From: Streptomyces barkulensis
GTDB taxonomy: Bacteria > Actinomycetota > Actinomycetes > Streptomycetales > Streptomycetaceae
Assembly: GCF_002843305.1 (NCBI RefSeq)
Contig: NZ_PGSG01000070.1
Span: 1 to 61,635, forward strand
Length of the DNA: 61,635 nt
Reading direction: 5' to 3'
The notes beneath the pieces were generated by a model that was not told where the DNA came from, made no database searches, and saw nothing but the letters and a program-made list of their open reading frames with translations. The position numbers were made by a program, and so were the translations under genes. Shown here in pieces: positions 44,427-55,175 of the stretch. Numbering within the stretch: the stretch's first letter is position 1; each line of letters starts with the position of its first letter.

Positions 44427-44537
44427 GGGTGGTTCTCCTGGTGGTACGTGGCGGGCCGTGTCCGGGCGGTCGGCCCGGACCGGCGGCCGGCTGCGGTATC
44501 GGGTGGGGCGGGGCGCGGGGTGTGTGGTGCCGGTGCC

Positions 44538-45374
44538 TCAAGTGAGGGAGGCGTACAGCTCGGGGCGGCGGTCGCGCAGATAGGGGTTGTCCGCGCGCGA
44601 CGCCCTCAGCCGCCCGGGGTCGACGTCGGCGGTGATCAGGTCCTCCCCCGCGCCCGCGCGGGCGCGGACCGTGCCGTCGGGCGCGGCCAGGCAGCTCAGC
44701 CCGGCGAAGGTGATCGCGCCGTCGTCCCCGTCCCCGTACCCGTTCCCGCCCGCGCCTTCGGTGCCGCAGCGGTTGGCGTAGGCGATGTAGAGCTGGTTCT
44801 CGAAGGCGCGGGCCGGCAGGAGGGTCTCGGCGACGATCTCGTACGGCCGCATCAGTGCGGTCGGCACCAGCAGCAGCTCGGTGCCGGCCAGCGCGTGGGC
44901 GCGGACGTTCTCGGGGAACTCCACGTCGTAGCAGACCAGCATCCCGACACGGACACCGTCGAGGTCGGCCTGGACGACGGGGGTGTCGCCCGGCCGGAAG
45001 GCGGAGGTCTCGAAGCCGCCGTACAGATGGGTCTTGCGGTAGTCGGCCAGCCGGGCGCCGTCGGGACCGACGAGCCCGGCGGAGTTGTACACCGCGTCGC
45101 CGTCGCGCTCGGGGTAGCCGTAGACGACGGCGATCCCGTGCTCGGCGGCGATGCGGGACACCGCCTCGGCGCCGGGGCCGTCGGCGGGCTCGGCCAGCTC
45201 CGCCACCCGCTCCCCGATCGCGTACCCGGTCAGGTACATCTCGGAGGCGACCAGCAGCCGGGCCCCTCGCGCGGCGGCCTCGCGGGCGGCGCGGTCGAGG
45301 GCGGCCAGGCTGTCCGCGGTGGAGCCGGGGACACCGCCGGGGCCCTGGAGCAGCGCGGTGCGCAGCGGCGTCAT
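44538..45374 (-). CDS. davA: Nitrilase-superfamily amidase (DavA-like)
   Basis: This 278-residue carbon-nitrogen hydrolase has the catalytic set Glu45 (VASEMYLTG), Lys114 (DYRKTHLYG) and Cys148 (VCYDVEFPEN). The surrounding pattern, with ADGPGAEAVSRIAAEHGIAV and VYGYPERDGDAVYNS, resembles 5-aminopentanamidase DavA. That enzyme releases ammonia from 5-aminopentanamide to give 5-aminovalerate. It lies 111 bases upstream of the davB-like gene in the same direction, so the two are likely co-expressed. A glycine/aspartate insertion (GGNGYGDGDDG) is absent from the Pseudomonas enzyme as I remember it. Confidence 0.75.
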   Translation of the reverse strand: MTPLRTALLQGPGGVPGSTADSLAALDRAAREAAARGARLLVASEMYLTGYAIGERVAELAEPADGPGAEAVSRIAAEHGIAVVYGYPERDGDAVYNSAGLVGPDGARLADYRKTHLYGGFETSAFRPGDTPVVQADLDGVRVGMLVCYDVEFPENVRAHALAGTELLLVPTALMRPYEIVAETLLPARAFENQLYIAYANRCGTEGAGGNGYGDGDDGAITFAGLSCLAAPDGTVRARAGAGEDLITADVDPGRLRASRADNPYLRDRRPELYASLT

Positions 45375-45488
45375 GGGACCTCTTCGCGTTCACGTCGGAC
45401 AGCCGTACCGGGCGTGCCGGGGTACGGCTGCGGGATCTGGGGACGCCTCGACGGTACGGTCCGCCCGCCGCGTCCCACAAGCCGCACT

Positions 45489-45550
45489 CGTTGCGCATCA
45501 GGCATCGATCCGTTGCGCGTTGAGGCCGTGGTGCGTCGATTCGTTGCGCA
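45489..45550. promoter_or_regulatory. Phased CGTTGCGC repeats upstream of the davA-like gene
   Basis: CGTTGCGC occurs at 45489, 45511 and 45542, that is 22 and 31 bases apart, close to two and three helical turns. Two copies share a longer form, TCGATCCGTTGCGC and TCGATTCGTTGCGC. They lie between the amidase start and the Lrp-type gene. Same-face spacing suits binding by an Lrp octamer. The site is inferred from the pattern. Confidence 0.5.
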
Positions 45551-45575
45551 GCCGGCCGTACAGCCCCGGAGCGCC

Positions 45576-46031
45576 TCAGGCCGGCGGCCCCGAACCGTAG
45601 CGCCGCAGCAGCGGGGAGAGGACGAGCACCGACCGGGTGCGCTCGACGAACGGCTCCCCCGCGATCCGCTCCAGCACCCGCTCGAAGTGCCGCATGTCGG
45701 AGGCGAAGACCTGGACGACGGCGTCCGCGTCGCCGGTCACGGTGGAGGCGGAGACCACCTCCGGATAGCGCGCCAGTCCCCGGCGGATGTCCTCGGGTGA
45801 GGTCTTGTGGCGGCAGTACATCTCGACGAAGCCCTCGGTCTCCCAGCCGAGCACCGCCGGGTCCACCCGTACGGTGAAGCCGGTGATGGCGCCCTGCTCG
45901 CGCAGCCGGTCCACCCGGCGTTTGACGGCGGGGGCCGACAGCCCCACCTCGGCGCCGATGTCGGCGTAGGAGCGCCGGGCGTCCTCGGCGAGGGCGCGGA
46001 CGATGCGTTCGTCGAGCTCGTTCAGTCGCAC
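45576..46031 (-). CDS. Lrp/AsnC-family regulator
   Basis: This 151-residue Lrp/AsnC protein has an N-terminal helix-turn-helix (LDERIVRALAEDARRSYADI, GLSAPAVKRRVDRLREQGAI) and a C-terminal RAM ligand-binding domain (GFTVRVDPAVLG, VVSASTVTGDADAVVQVFA). The gene is upstream of the amidase and oxidase genes and reads the same way, and phased repeats lie between. It probably senses an amino acid, lysine being the natural guess, and controls the davAB-like genes. GTG 46031 gives the usual family length; the longer frame upstream is not protein-like. Confidence 0.87.
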   Translation of the reverse strand: MRLNELDERIVRALAEDARRSYADIGAEVGLSAPAVKRRVDRLREQGAITGFTVRVDPAVLGWETEGFVEMYCRHKTSPEDIRRGLARYPEVVSASTVTGDADAVVQVFASDMRHFERVLERIAGEPFVERTRSVLVLSPLLRRYGSGPPA

Positions 46032-46402
46032 TGCGGGTGGGCCACTTCTGTCGTGCGGGCGGTACTTAGGGCGCCGCGGTGATCGCGCCGCCCCGGCAGC
46101 GAAGTACAGCACACCGGACCGGCGGGGCGTCCCTCCGGCGGCACCGGGCCGCGGCACGGAAGGCCGGGAAATCCTCACCGATGCATCACACGGGGCGGCG
46201 GCGCGGCCCGGGAGGGCGCATATCCGGATTTCCGGGCGCCCCTTTCCGGCCGCACCCCCGCGAACCGGGCGTCCTGGTGTCCGTCGGCGGCCGCACGGCG
46301 GCCCCGTCCCGTTCCCCTTCCCCGCGGCTCTCACTGGCGACCGGAAGACGCGCTTCTATACGGTGTGGCCCAACAGACGGAGCCGGACGCGGGGGAGAGA
46401 AC
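46032..46402. other. Divergent intergenic stretch between Lrp gene and secretion-type module
   Basis: About 370 bases holding the promoters of two divergent transcripts. A possible -10 box TATACG is at 46357-46362, about 40 bases before the GTG 46403 start. I see no other gene, repeat or strong hairpin; the frames that cross it on both strands are shadow readings. Confidence 0.45.
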
Positions 46403-46858
46403 GTGTCGTTCGACGATGAGTGGAAACAGCTGGTGGAGGCCGCCGGCGAGCGGAAGGCCACACAGATGCGCCTGAACCGGCTCGACGGCGGCGGAGGCGG
46501 GGGCGTCTCGACGTCCTCCGGCGAGCTGGAGGTCTCGCAGAAGGACCTGGCCGCCGTCGGGGACGCGGCGTTCGAGCTCCACGGACGGCTGCGCAGGGAC
46601 GGCGACCTCGCCCGGGAGAGCAGCAACAGCGCCGCCGCGGGCCTGAAGGGCGATTTCGAGATCGGCGCAGCCCTGGACCACGTCGCGACCCGGTGGCAGG
46701 AGCAGCTGCGCACCCTCACCGACGCCTGCGCCCACATCTCCAACCACATGGAGTACAGCAACAAGGAACACGCCAACGACGAGCAGCACATCAGCTCGCT
46801 GTTCAACAGCGTCTCCGCGCTCGACGAGGGCTTCGACGAGAGGACCCGGCTCCAGTGA
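46403..46858 (+). CDS. Small helical ESX/WXG-like protein
   Basis: This 151-residue protein begins at GTG 46403 with GGGGGAGAG upstream. It has no signal peptide or membrane segment. It consists of two long helices: one from EWKQLVEAAGERKATQMRLN, a glycine break, then LEVSQKDLAAVGDAAFELHG and RWQEQLRTLTDACAHISNHM. The length, helix-loop-helix plan and position before a large helical protein match the small partners of type VII secretion in actinobacteria, but a WxG motif itself is not seen. The stop overlaps the start of the next gene (GTGA). Confidence 0.6.
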   Translation: MSFDDEWKQLVEAAGERKATQMRLNRLDGGGGGGVSTSSGELEVSQKDLAAVGDAAFELHGRLRRDGDLARESSNSAAAGLKGDFEIGAALDHVATRWQEQLRTLTDACAHISNHMEYSNKEHANDEQHISSLFNSVSALDEGFDERTRLQ

Positions 46859-49155
46859 AGCTCGACGCCCTCCGCCACGCCGACTTCTCCAAGCTGAACA
46901 AGGCCGTCTCCGACTGGTCGGAGATGGTCGGGAAGCTCAGCACCCTGAAGGACGACGCCCGCTCGCAGCTCAAGGGCAGGGCCGACAAGGCCGACTGGAC
47001 CGGCCTGAACGCCGCCGTCACCCGGGAGTTCGTGGCCAAGACCACCGGTGAGTTCGCCGACGCCCACACCCAGGCGTCCTCCATCCACAACATCCTCAAG
47101 GACACCCACGACGAGCTGGTGGAGTACCGCAGGCAGCTCAACGACGCCATCGAGCGCGGCCTGAAGAAGAACCTGACGGTCATCGCCAACACCGACGGCA
47201 GCTTCACCGTCACCATGAACATCCACCCCGACCGCGCCGCCGAGGGCACCGACGTACCCGACCACACCCCCGAGAACGTCACCGCCCTGCGCGACGAGGT
47301 GCAGGGCATCCTCAGCAAGGCCGCCGAGAGTGACTCCAGTGCCGCCAGGGCGCTCAGGGCCCTGGCCGACCAGACGCCCTACGGCTTCTCCGACGCCTCC
47401 TACGCCGACCGCGACTCCGCCGCCGAGGCGATGGAGGCCGCCGACCGGGCCGTCGAGCTCGCCGAGGACCCCGCGGGCATGTCCCCGCAGGAGTTCGACG
47501 ACTTCAACTCCACCATGGCGCGGTACAAGGACGATCCCCTCTTCGCCGAGCGGTTCGCCACCGGGCTCGGCCCCCAGGGCGTGCTGGACTTCTGGGCGGG
47601 CATCAACGACCCGCACACCAACATGCAGCTCGGCCAGGCCCGGGTGGACAAGTACGGCGCCCTGCAGGAGAACCTCGGCCTGACCCTGGCCACCGCCACC
47701 CAGTCCGACAGCCCGGCCATGCAGCGCTGGGAGCGGGACATGGTCGGGCTGACCGGCGAGTTCGTCCCGAGCAAGGACAACCCCCGGGCCGTGGGCGCCC
47801 AGGTGATGAGCAACCTGATGCGCTGGGGCGACTTCGACGACAAGTTCCTCAAGGACTACGGCGACGAGCTCATCCGGGTCGAGAAGGAGCGCAGCGGCAA
47901 CGGCCGCAGCGCGGAGCTGGCCTGGCACTTCCCCATGGGACCGATGCTCAACCGGACGGGTACCGACGAGGGGTCGGACCCGATGACGGGCTTCATGATG
48001 GCTCTGGGCAGGAGCCCGGAGGCCGCCACCGACTTCTTCAACGGCACCTTCGTCACCAAGGACGAGGACCACGACTTCACCCGGGACACCGACGGCAACG
48101 GCAAGGAGGGCAAGGTCGGTCTGACCAACTTCCAGTACCTCTTCGAGGAGCGCGACTGGCCCAAGCAGTACGACTCCGAGTTCGAGGAGAGCATCGCCGG
48201 GCAGAACGCCATGGGCTGGGCCCTGGAGGCGGCGGCGACCGGCCATCCGGCCGGTGAGCAGCCCGGCCCGGACACCCCTCCGCACAGCCCGGAGCAGGCC
48301 CGGCTGGTGGAGCAGATCTTCGACTCCGTCTCGGACGACACCGAGCGCCTCACCGAGCGCGGCTACCTGTCGGACAGCATGGGCCAGATCGCGGCGGAGT
48401 ACCTGCCCGACATCAACCGGGCCATGGCCGACGACAGATACGGGAACACCAACCTGCTGTTCCCCGTCGCCGGCACCGCCGCTGAACTGGACCACAACGA
48501 CGTCACGCGCTTCCTCGTCAGCGTGGGCCAGAACCCGGAGGGGTTCGCCAAGGTCGAGATGGGACAGAAGGCCTACATGACCAACCTGATGGACTACCAC
48601 CTGAACCCCGACCTGCCGGAGGACAGGCGGTACCCACAGAACCCCCAGACCACGATCGAGGACATCGCGCGGAGATCCGGGGAGATCAGCGGCACGTTGT
48701 CCATCGGCCGTCAGGAGGCGGTACTGGCAGACGCCAGTCAGCAGGACGAGGACTACAAGAAGTCGATGGGGCAGGTGAAGAACATCATCTCCGGCACCAT
48801 CGGGACCGGTATCGGTGTGGGGACGAGTTTCGTCGCAACGCCCGTCGCGGGGGCCGTCGCGGGCGGGGCCGCCAACACGGTCAGCAGCGTCGTCCTGGAG
48901 CAGATCTTCGGTGATCTGGAGCCGAGCAACCTCAAGGACGCCGGGGAGAACGTGGGCGAGAGGTGGGAACGCTCCAGGGAGAACAGCCTGTGGCACGGTC
49001 AGACGGCCGCCATGGAAGCTGCCAAGGCACACGACCGGCCGTACGCCGATCAGGTGGCGGACTGGGTGAGGCGCGGCAACGAGGACGGTTTCGACAGCGC
49101 CTCGGTCAATGTCTCCCAGATGGCGGACGACCTCGACACGGAGATCCCCGGATGA
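46855..49155 (+). CDS. Large helical protein, DUF6571-like candidate type VII substrate
   Basis: This 766-residue protein starts at GTG 46855 within an overlap with the preceding gene. The N-terminal 180 residues form an LXG/WXG-like helical region (LNKAVSDWSEMVGKLSTLKD, HNILKDTHDELVEYRRQLND). A large middle part with aromatic and acidic segments (FWAGINDPHTNMQLGQARVD, GLTNFQYLFEERDWPKQYDS) resembles the DUF6571 group. Near 640 a glycine-rich hydrophobic stretch, GTIGTGIGVGTSFVATPVAG, could insert in a membrane. I do not recognise an enzyme domain. It is followed by a coupled lipoprotein gene. Confidence 0.6.
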   Translation: MKLDALRHADFSKLNKAVSDWSEMVGKLSTLKDDARSQLKGRADKADWTGLNAAVTREFVAKTTGEFADAHTQASSIHNILKDTHDELVEYRRQLNDAIERGLKKNLTVIANTDGSFTVTMNIHPDRAAEGTDVPDHTPENVTALRDEVQGILSKAAESDSSAARALRALADQTPYGFSDASYADRDSAAEAMEAADRAVELAEDPAGMSPQEFDDFNSTMARYKDDPLFAERFATGLGPQGVLDFWAGINDPHTNMQLGQARVDKYGALQENLGLTLATATQSDSPAMQRWERDMVGLTGEFVPSKDNPRAVGAQVMSNLMRWGDFDDKFLKDYGDELIRVEKERSGNGRSAELAWHFPMGPMLNRTGTDEGSDPMTGFMMALGRSPEAATDFFNGTFVTKDEDHDFTRDTDGNGKEGKVGLTNFQYLFEERDWPKQYDSEFEESIAGQNAMGWALEAAATGHPAGEQPGPDTPPHSPEQARLVEQIFDSVSDDTERLTERGYLSDSMGQIAAEYLPDINRAMADDRYGNTNLLFPVAGTAAELDHNDVTRFLVSVGQNPEGFAKVEMGQKAYMTNLMDYHLNPDLPEDRRYPQNPQTTIEDIARRSGEISGTLSIGRQEAVLADASQQDEDYKKSMGQVKNIISGTIGTGIGVGTSFVATPVAGAVAGGAANTVSSVVLEQIFGDLEPSNLKDAGENVGERWERSRENSLWHGQTAAMEAAKAHDRPYADQVADWVRRGNEDGFDSASVNVSQMADDLDTEIPG

Positions 49156-49754
49156 CCATTCGGCGCGGCCCCGTCGTTCCCTCTCCGCCCGCCGGGGCAG
49201 GAATCGGACCGAGACGTCCGGGAAGGCGCATGCGATCAGGATCCCGGCTCGCGGTCTCGGCCGCCTTCGTGCTGCTCCTCGGCCTCGGAACGGCCTCCTG
49301 CTCCGCGCAGGAGAAGAACTACGAGATCCCCTCATCGCTGTGCGGCACGGCCGTGTCCCCGGATCTCACGGAGCCTCTCCTGCCCCCGGGGGAGGAGATC
49401 TCCACCGCCGTCTCCGACAGGGCGGACGGGATGACGCGCTGTCTCGTCTACGTCGACGACACGCAGGTGCTCACCTTCAACATCGAGTGGTGGAAGAAGG
49501 GGACTTCGCCGGCCAGGTTCGCCTCCGTGTTCCCCAACGTGGAGCCCGGCGACAAGGAAACGGAGGACGGCAGGTTCATCTACTCCGGCACCGGAGCCGT
49601 CGGGAAGGTCACCTGTCCCGAGCCGCGGAAGCCCGATGACGACCTCTTCGTCGCGGCCAGGGTCGACGAGCCGGGCAAGCCCGACGAGGCGGCGATGAAG
49701 AAGCTCATCGCCGCCTACGCCGAGGCCGTCGGGAAGTCCGGCGAGTGCGTCTGA
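49152..49754 (+). CDS. Lipoprotein coupled to the secretion-type module
   Basis: This 200-residue protein has a late-starting signal: a basic region PRRPGRRMRSGSR is followed by LAVSAAFVLLLGLG and a lipobox-type TASC, so it is likely a lipoprotein with the Cys near residue 50. The outer part has four more cysteines and strands such as CLVYVDDTQVLTFNIEWW. Another possible start is the internal ATG of MRSGSR. It begins at an ATGA overlap with the large gene, so production is tied to it. It could be an accessory or immunity-type surface protein; I recognise no named family. Confidence 0.6.
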   Translation: MTIRRGPVVPSPPAGAGIGPRRPGRRMRSGSRLAVSAAFVLLLGLGTASCSAQEKNYEIPSSLCGTAVSPDLTEPLLPPGEEISTAVSDRADGMTRCLVYVDDTQVLTFNIEWWKKGTSPARFASVFPNVEPGDKETEDGRFIYSGTGAVGKVTCPEPRKPDDDLFVAARVDEPGKPDEAAMKKLIAAYAEAVGKSGECV

Positions 49755-49782
49755 GGCCCGCCGGGCCGGCTGCGGCCGGGCG

Positions 49783-51297
49783 CTACCGCCCGGCCCGGTC
49801 GGTGGCGGCCGGCCCGGCCGGCCCGCCCGGTCCACCCGCTCCGCCCGGCTCGTTGAGGCGCGAGTGGCGGATGCCGTAGGAGAAGTAGAGCGCCAGGCCG
49901 CCGGCCAGCCAGAGGCCGAAGACGGTCCAGGTGACCGCGTCCAGGCCGGCCATCGTCCACACGCAGAAGCCGAAGCCCAGCGCGGGCAGCAGCGGTGAGA
50001 GCGGGACGCGGAAGCCCCGGGGCGTTTGCGGGTGGGTGCGGCGCAGGACGACGACGGAGACGTTGACCAGCGCGAAGGCGAACAGCGTGCCGATGCTGGT
50101 GGCGTCGGCGAGCCGGCCCAGCGGGATCACGGCGGCCAGGGTGCCGCAGAAGGCGGCCACGATCAGGGTGCCCGCGCGCGGGGTGCCGGTGCGCGGGTGC
50201 ACCCGGGAGAACACCTGCGGGATCAGTCCGTCGCGGGACATGGAGAACAGGATGCGGGTCTGCCCGTACAGGACGGCCAGGACGACGCTGGCGATGGCGA
50301 CGACGGCGCCGAGGGCCAGCAGGACGGACCAGAAGGTGCGTCCGGTGACCTCCTCCATGATCCCGGCGAGGGCCGCCTCGGTGCCGGTGAAGTCCTGCCA
50401 GGGCAGGGCGCCGACCGCGACGGCCGCGACCAGGCAGTACAGCACGGTGACGATCACCAGCGACAGGACGATGGCGCGCGGCAGGTCGCGCCGGGGGTCC
50501 CTGGCCTCCTCACCGGCGGTGGAGGCGGCGTCGAAGCCGATGTAGGAGAAGAACAGCGTCGCGGCCGCGGCGTTGATCCCGGCCACCCCCAGGGGCGCGA
50601 ACGGGGTGTAGTTCCCGGCGCGTACGCCGGTGGCGGCGACGGCGCAGAACATCAGCAGCGCGCCGATCTTCACCGCGACCATGGCGGCGTTGGCGCGGGC
50701 GCTCTCGCGGGCGCCGCCGAGCAGGAGGGCCATGGCGAGCAGGACGACCAGCAGGGCCGGCAGGTTGACGATCCCTCCGTCGCCCGGGGGTGCGGAGAGT
50801 GCGGCCGGGATGGTGACGCCGACGGTGCCGTCGAGCAGTTCGTTGAGGTACTCGCCCCAGCCGACCGCGACGGCGGCCACCGACACCCCGTACTCCAGGA
50901 TCAGGCACCAGCCGATCACCCAGCCCAGCAGTTCGCCCATGGTGGCGTAGGTGTAGGTGTAGGAGGAGCCGGACACCGGGATGGCGCCGGCCAGTTCGGC
51001 GTAGGACAGGGCGGAGAACAGCGCGGTCAGCCCGGCGAGGGCGAAGGAGACGGTGACGGCCGGACCGGCCTCGGGCACGGCCTCGCCCAGGACGACGAAG
51101 ATGCCGGTGCCCAGGGTGGCGCCGATGCTGATCGCGGTGAGCTGCCACACCCCCAGTGAGCGCCTCAGCAGGCCGCCCTCCCCGTGGCCGCTCTCGGCGA
51201 CGAGCCGTTCGACGGGTTTGCGGCGCGTCAGCCGCGAGAGGGGCCTGCCGGGCCCTGGGGAGGGAGAGGAAACGGGGGAAGCGGCACCCTGGTCCAT
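49783..51297 (-). CDS. APC-family amino acid permease
   Basis: This 504-residue amino acid/polyamine permease has about 12-13 membrane segments. Family features include ISIGATLGTGIFVVLGEA after the first basic region (LTRRKPVERLV, LRRSLGVWQL), SGSSYTYTYATMGELLGW, FFSYIGFDAASTAGEEARDP and the later SRDGLIPQVFSRVHPRTGTP. The pattern matches the cationic amino acid transporter branch. The C-terminus is glycine/proline-rich. The substrate is not certain, but import of a basic amino acid would fit the davAB-like genes a few kb away. Confidence 0.8.
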   Translation of the reverse strand: MDQGAASPVSSPSPGPGRPLSRLTRRKPVERLVAESGHGEGGLLRRSLGVWQLTAISIGATLGTGIFVVLGEAVPEAGPAVTVSFALAGLTALFSALSYAELAGAIPVSGSSYTYTYATMGELLGWVIGWCLILEYGVSVAAVAVGWGEYLNELLDGTVGVTIPAALSAPPGDGGIVNLPALLVVLLAMALLLGGARESARANAAMVAVKIGALLMFCAVAATGVRAGNYTPFAPLGVAGINAAAATLFFSYIGFDAASTAGEEARDPRRDLPRAIVLSLVIVTVLYCLVAAVAVGALPWQDFTGTEAALAGIMEEVTGRTFWSVLLALGAVVAIASVVLAVLYGQTRILFSMSRDGLIPQVFSRVHPRTGTPRAGTLIVAAFCGTLAAVIPLGRLADATSIGTLFAFALVNVSVVVLRRTHPQTPRGFRVPLSPLLPALGFGFCVWTMAGLDAVTWTVFGLWLAGGLALYFSYGIRHSRLNEPGGAGGPGGPAGPAATDRAGR

Positions 51298-51643
51298 CGC
51301 GGGACGACTCCTCGGGAGATCTTTCGCATACCGGTCACACGCGGAACCCCCTGAGCCTCGCACACCTCCCGGCGGTGGCCGGCGCAGGCGCGTACGCGCC
51401 GGTCCGCCGCCGCCCCGTACTCACCCCGTACGTCACCCGGCGGGCAGGGCCCTCACCCAGGTTCGGCCGTCGGTGAGGCAGGCGTCGACGGCCAGTGCCG
51501 CGGCGGCCGGCGCCTCCTCGGTCTCCTCCCGGTCCAGCCGCCGGGAGAGGAACGTCCGGGTCCGGGCGGCGTCCGGGAAGATGCACTCGGAGCAGCCGCG
51601 GCCCGCCCGGTCCTCTTTCCCGGGCGGGCCGCGGGGGCGCAGG
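51298..51643. other. Gap between APC permease and guaB1
   Basis: No gene with a supported start is visible. On the minus strand 51432-51590 reads as a protein-like frame (CIFPDAARTRTFLSRRLDRE, then LAVDACLTDGRTWVRALPAG) but it lacks any start codon after the guaB1 terminator. It may be a decayed gene end. The permease leader occupies the left end. Confidence 0.4.
51596..51634 (-). terminator. Terminator of guaB1
   Basis: A 15-base stem (CCGCGGCCCGCCCGG and its complement) with a nine-base loop lies directly past the guaB1 stop at 51644. It is strong and has no U-tract. Confidence 0.65.
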
Positions 51644-53215
<1,572 letters not shown>

Positions 53216-53219
<4 letters not shown>

Positions 53220-54247
53220 GGCGCGCTCTCGTCCGGGTCGGCCCGCTCCAGCGCGGGCCGGGGGCCGGGGCCGGTCTCGTGCAGCAGGTAGTCGGCGGCG
53301 GCGGTGTCGGTGACCAGGCTGGTCACCAGCCCGGAGCGGAGTACCGCGCCGATCGCCTCGGCCTTGCGGCGGCCGCCGGCGATCGCGATGACCTCGGGGA
53401 TGCGGCGCAGCCGGTCGGCCTCGACGGTGATGCAGCGCTCGCCCAGGTCGCGGCCGATACGGCGGCCCTCGGCGTCGAAGAGGTGCGCGGACATCTCGGC
53501 GGCGACCCCGAGGGAGGCGTAGTGGGCGCGCTCCTGTTCGCCGAGCATGTCGTGGACGGTGGAGACGCCCGGCTCCCAGGAGCCGATGGAGACCGCGGCC
53601 ACGGTCACCTTGTCGAAGTACTCGAACGCGGCGGCGATGCTCGTCTGGCCGCGCAGCGCGGCGGCGGTGGCCGCGTCCGGCAGCAGCATCGGCGCGTAGA
53701 TCGGGTGGGCCTCGCCGCCGGAGACGGTGGCGGCGCGGCGCACGGCCTCCACCGAGCCGCGCTCGGCGGTGCCCGCGTCGTAGACGCCGGTGAGCTGGAC
53801 GACGGTGCACGGCGGGAGCCGGTGCAGCGCGGTGGCCATGTGGATGGTGGAGCGGCCCCAGGCCAGCCCCAGGACGTCCCCCTCGGTGACCAGCTCGCCC
53901 AGCAGGTCGGCGGCGACCTCGCCGAGGTTCTCCGGGTCGGCGGCGTCCTCGGCGGCATCCGAGGGCGACTCGACGACCACCGCGTGGCGCAGTCCGTAGC
54001 GGGCACGCAGCGCGTCGGACCGCTCGGCGTCCAGTTCGGCCGGGACGCGGATCTCGATGCGCACCAGATCCCGTTCCAGCGCGGTCTCCAGCACCCGGGC
54101 CACCTTGAAGCGGCTCACCCCGAACTCGTCCGCGATCTGGATCTTGGACTTGCCCTCCAGATAGAAGCGGCGCGCCATGGCCGCCGCCTGCATCAGCTCG
54201 GCGGGACCCATTCTCGTGGCTGACCGCCCGGTCGACACCGCACTCAC
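53216..54247 (-). CDS. SorC/DeoR-type sugar-binding regulator
   Basis: This 343-residue regulator has an N-terminal helix-turn-helix (ARRFYLEGKSKIQIADEFGV, SRFKVARVLETALERDLVRI) and a C-terminal sugar-phosphate-binding domain. The latter has VLGLAWGRSTIHMATALHRL and VAAVSIGSWEPGVSTVHDM, followed by VEADRLRRIPEVIAIAGG. Such proteins sense phosphosugars. Neighbouring rpe, which makes xylulose 5-phosphate, suggests a link with pentose phosphates, by position only. The start is GTG 54247; ATG at residue 13 (MGPAEL) is an alternative. Confidence 0.83.
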
Positions 54248-54406
54248 CTCGCTACCGTTCCGCCGTACTCGTGTACGCGCCGTTCCTCACTCTGCGCGTT
54301 CATCCTCGCAGATCCGCGGCGGTCCTGATCCACTCCGTGCACGGTGCACCCATGCCCGCCTCTGCCCGCCTCCGCGCAGCCGCCCTCGGGCTCCCCGGGC
54401 CGGTCC

Positions 54407-55099
54407 TCAGTGGGCGCACGTGCCGGCGGCCCCGTTCACGGCCTCCCGGGCCTGGGCGCGCAGCGCCTGCACCGCCGCGGCCGGGTCGTCCGCGCCGTAG
54501 ACGGCCGAGCCGGCCACGAAGACGTCCGCGCCGGCCTCGGCGCACCGCTCGATGGTGGAGGCCGACACCCCGCCGTCCACCTGGAGCCACAGCTCCAGGC
54601 CGTGCTTGTCGATGAGCTGCCGGGTACGGCGGATCTTGGGCAGCATGACGTCGAGGAACGCCTGACCCCCGAAACCGGGCTCGACGGTCATCACCAGCAG
54701 CATGTCCAGCTCGGGCAGCAGGTCCTCGTACGGCTCGATCGGCGTGGCGGGCTTGAGCGCCATGGAGGCGCGGGCGCCCTTGGCGCGGATCTCGCGGGCC
54801 AGCCGCACCGGCGCGGCGGCGGCCTCGGCGTGGAAGGTGACCGATCCGGCCCCCGCCTCGACGTACTGCGGCGCCCAGCGGTCGGGGTCCTCGATCATCA
54901 GGTGGCAGTCCAGCGGGGTGTCGGTCGCCTTGCGCAGCGACTCGACGACCGGGACACCGAGCGTGAGGTTGGGGACGAAGTGGTTGTCCATCACGTCCAC
55001 ATGGAGCCAGTCGGCGCCCTCGGGCCCTCCGACGCGCAGCGCCTCCTCGGCCAGGCGTGCGAAGTCGGCGGACAGGATGCTGGGGTTGATCTGAACCAT
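54407..55099 (-). CDS. rpe: Ribulose-phosphate 3-epimerase
   Basis: Rpe interconverts ribulose 5-phosphate and xylulose 5-phosphate in the pentose phosphate pathway. The 230-residue barrel protein starts [19 protein letters not shown] and shows metal and substrate residues in [45 protein letters not shown] and [19 protein letters not shown], with the phosphate-binding end VAGSAVYG. The ATG 55099 is at the conserved family start; the longer frame upstream is low-complexity. It is 76 bases from rsmB in the same direction. Confidence 0.95.
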   Translation of the reverse strand: MVQINPSILSADFARLAEEALRVGGPEGADWLHVDVMDNHFVPNLTLGVPVVESLRKATDTPLDCHLMIEDPDRWAPQYVEAGAGSVTFHAEAAAAPVRLAREIRAKGARASMALKPATPIEPYEDLLPELDMLLVMTVEPGFGGQAFLDVMLPKIRRTRQLIDKHGLELWLQVDGGVSASTIERCAEAGADVFVAGSAVYGADDPAAAVQALRAQAREAVNGAAGTCAH

Positions 55100-55175
55100 G
55101 GCCCCAGTATGTCGTGTCACCTGTCCGGCCCCGCCGCCAGGTGCGCCCCCGCGCGCACCGGCGCCGGCCCGCGGC

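Noticed and set aside
42720..45374. Tryptophan monooxygenase/amidase route to auxin (IaaM/IaaH)
   Set aside because: The amidase is of the nitrilase superfamily with Glu-Lys-Cys, unlike IaaH with the amidase signature, and the oxidase pattern is closer to DavB.
46186..49335. A 1049-codon minus-strand frame opposite the helical protein
   Set aside because: The plus-strand reading has coupled overlaps, good ribosome sites and natural protein sequence; the minus reading does not.
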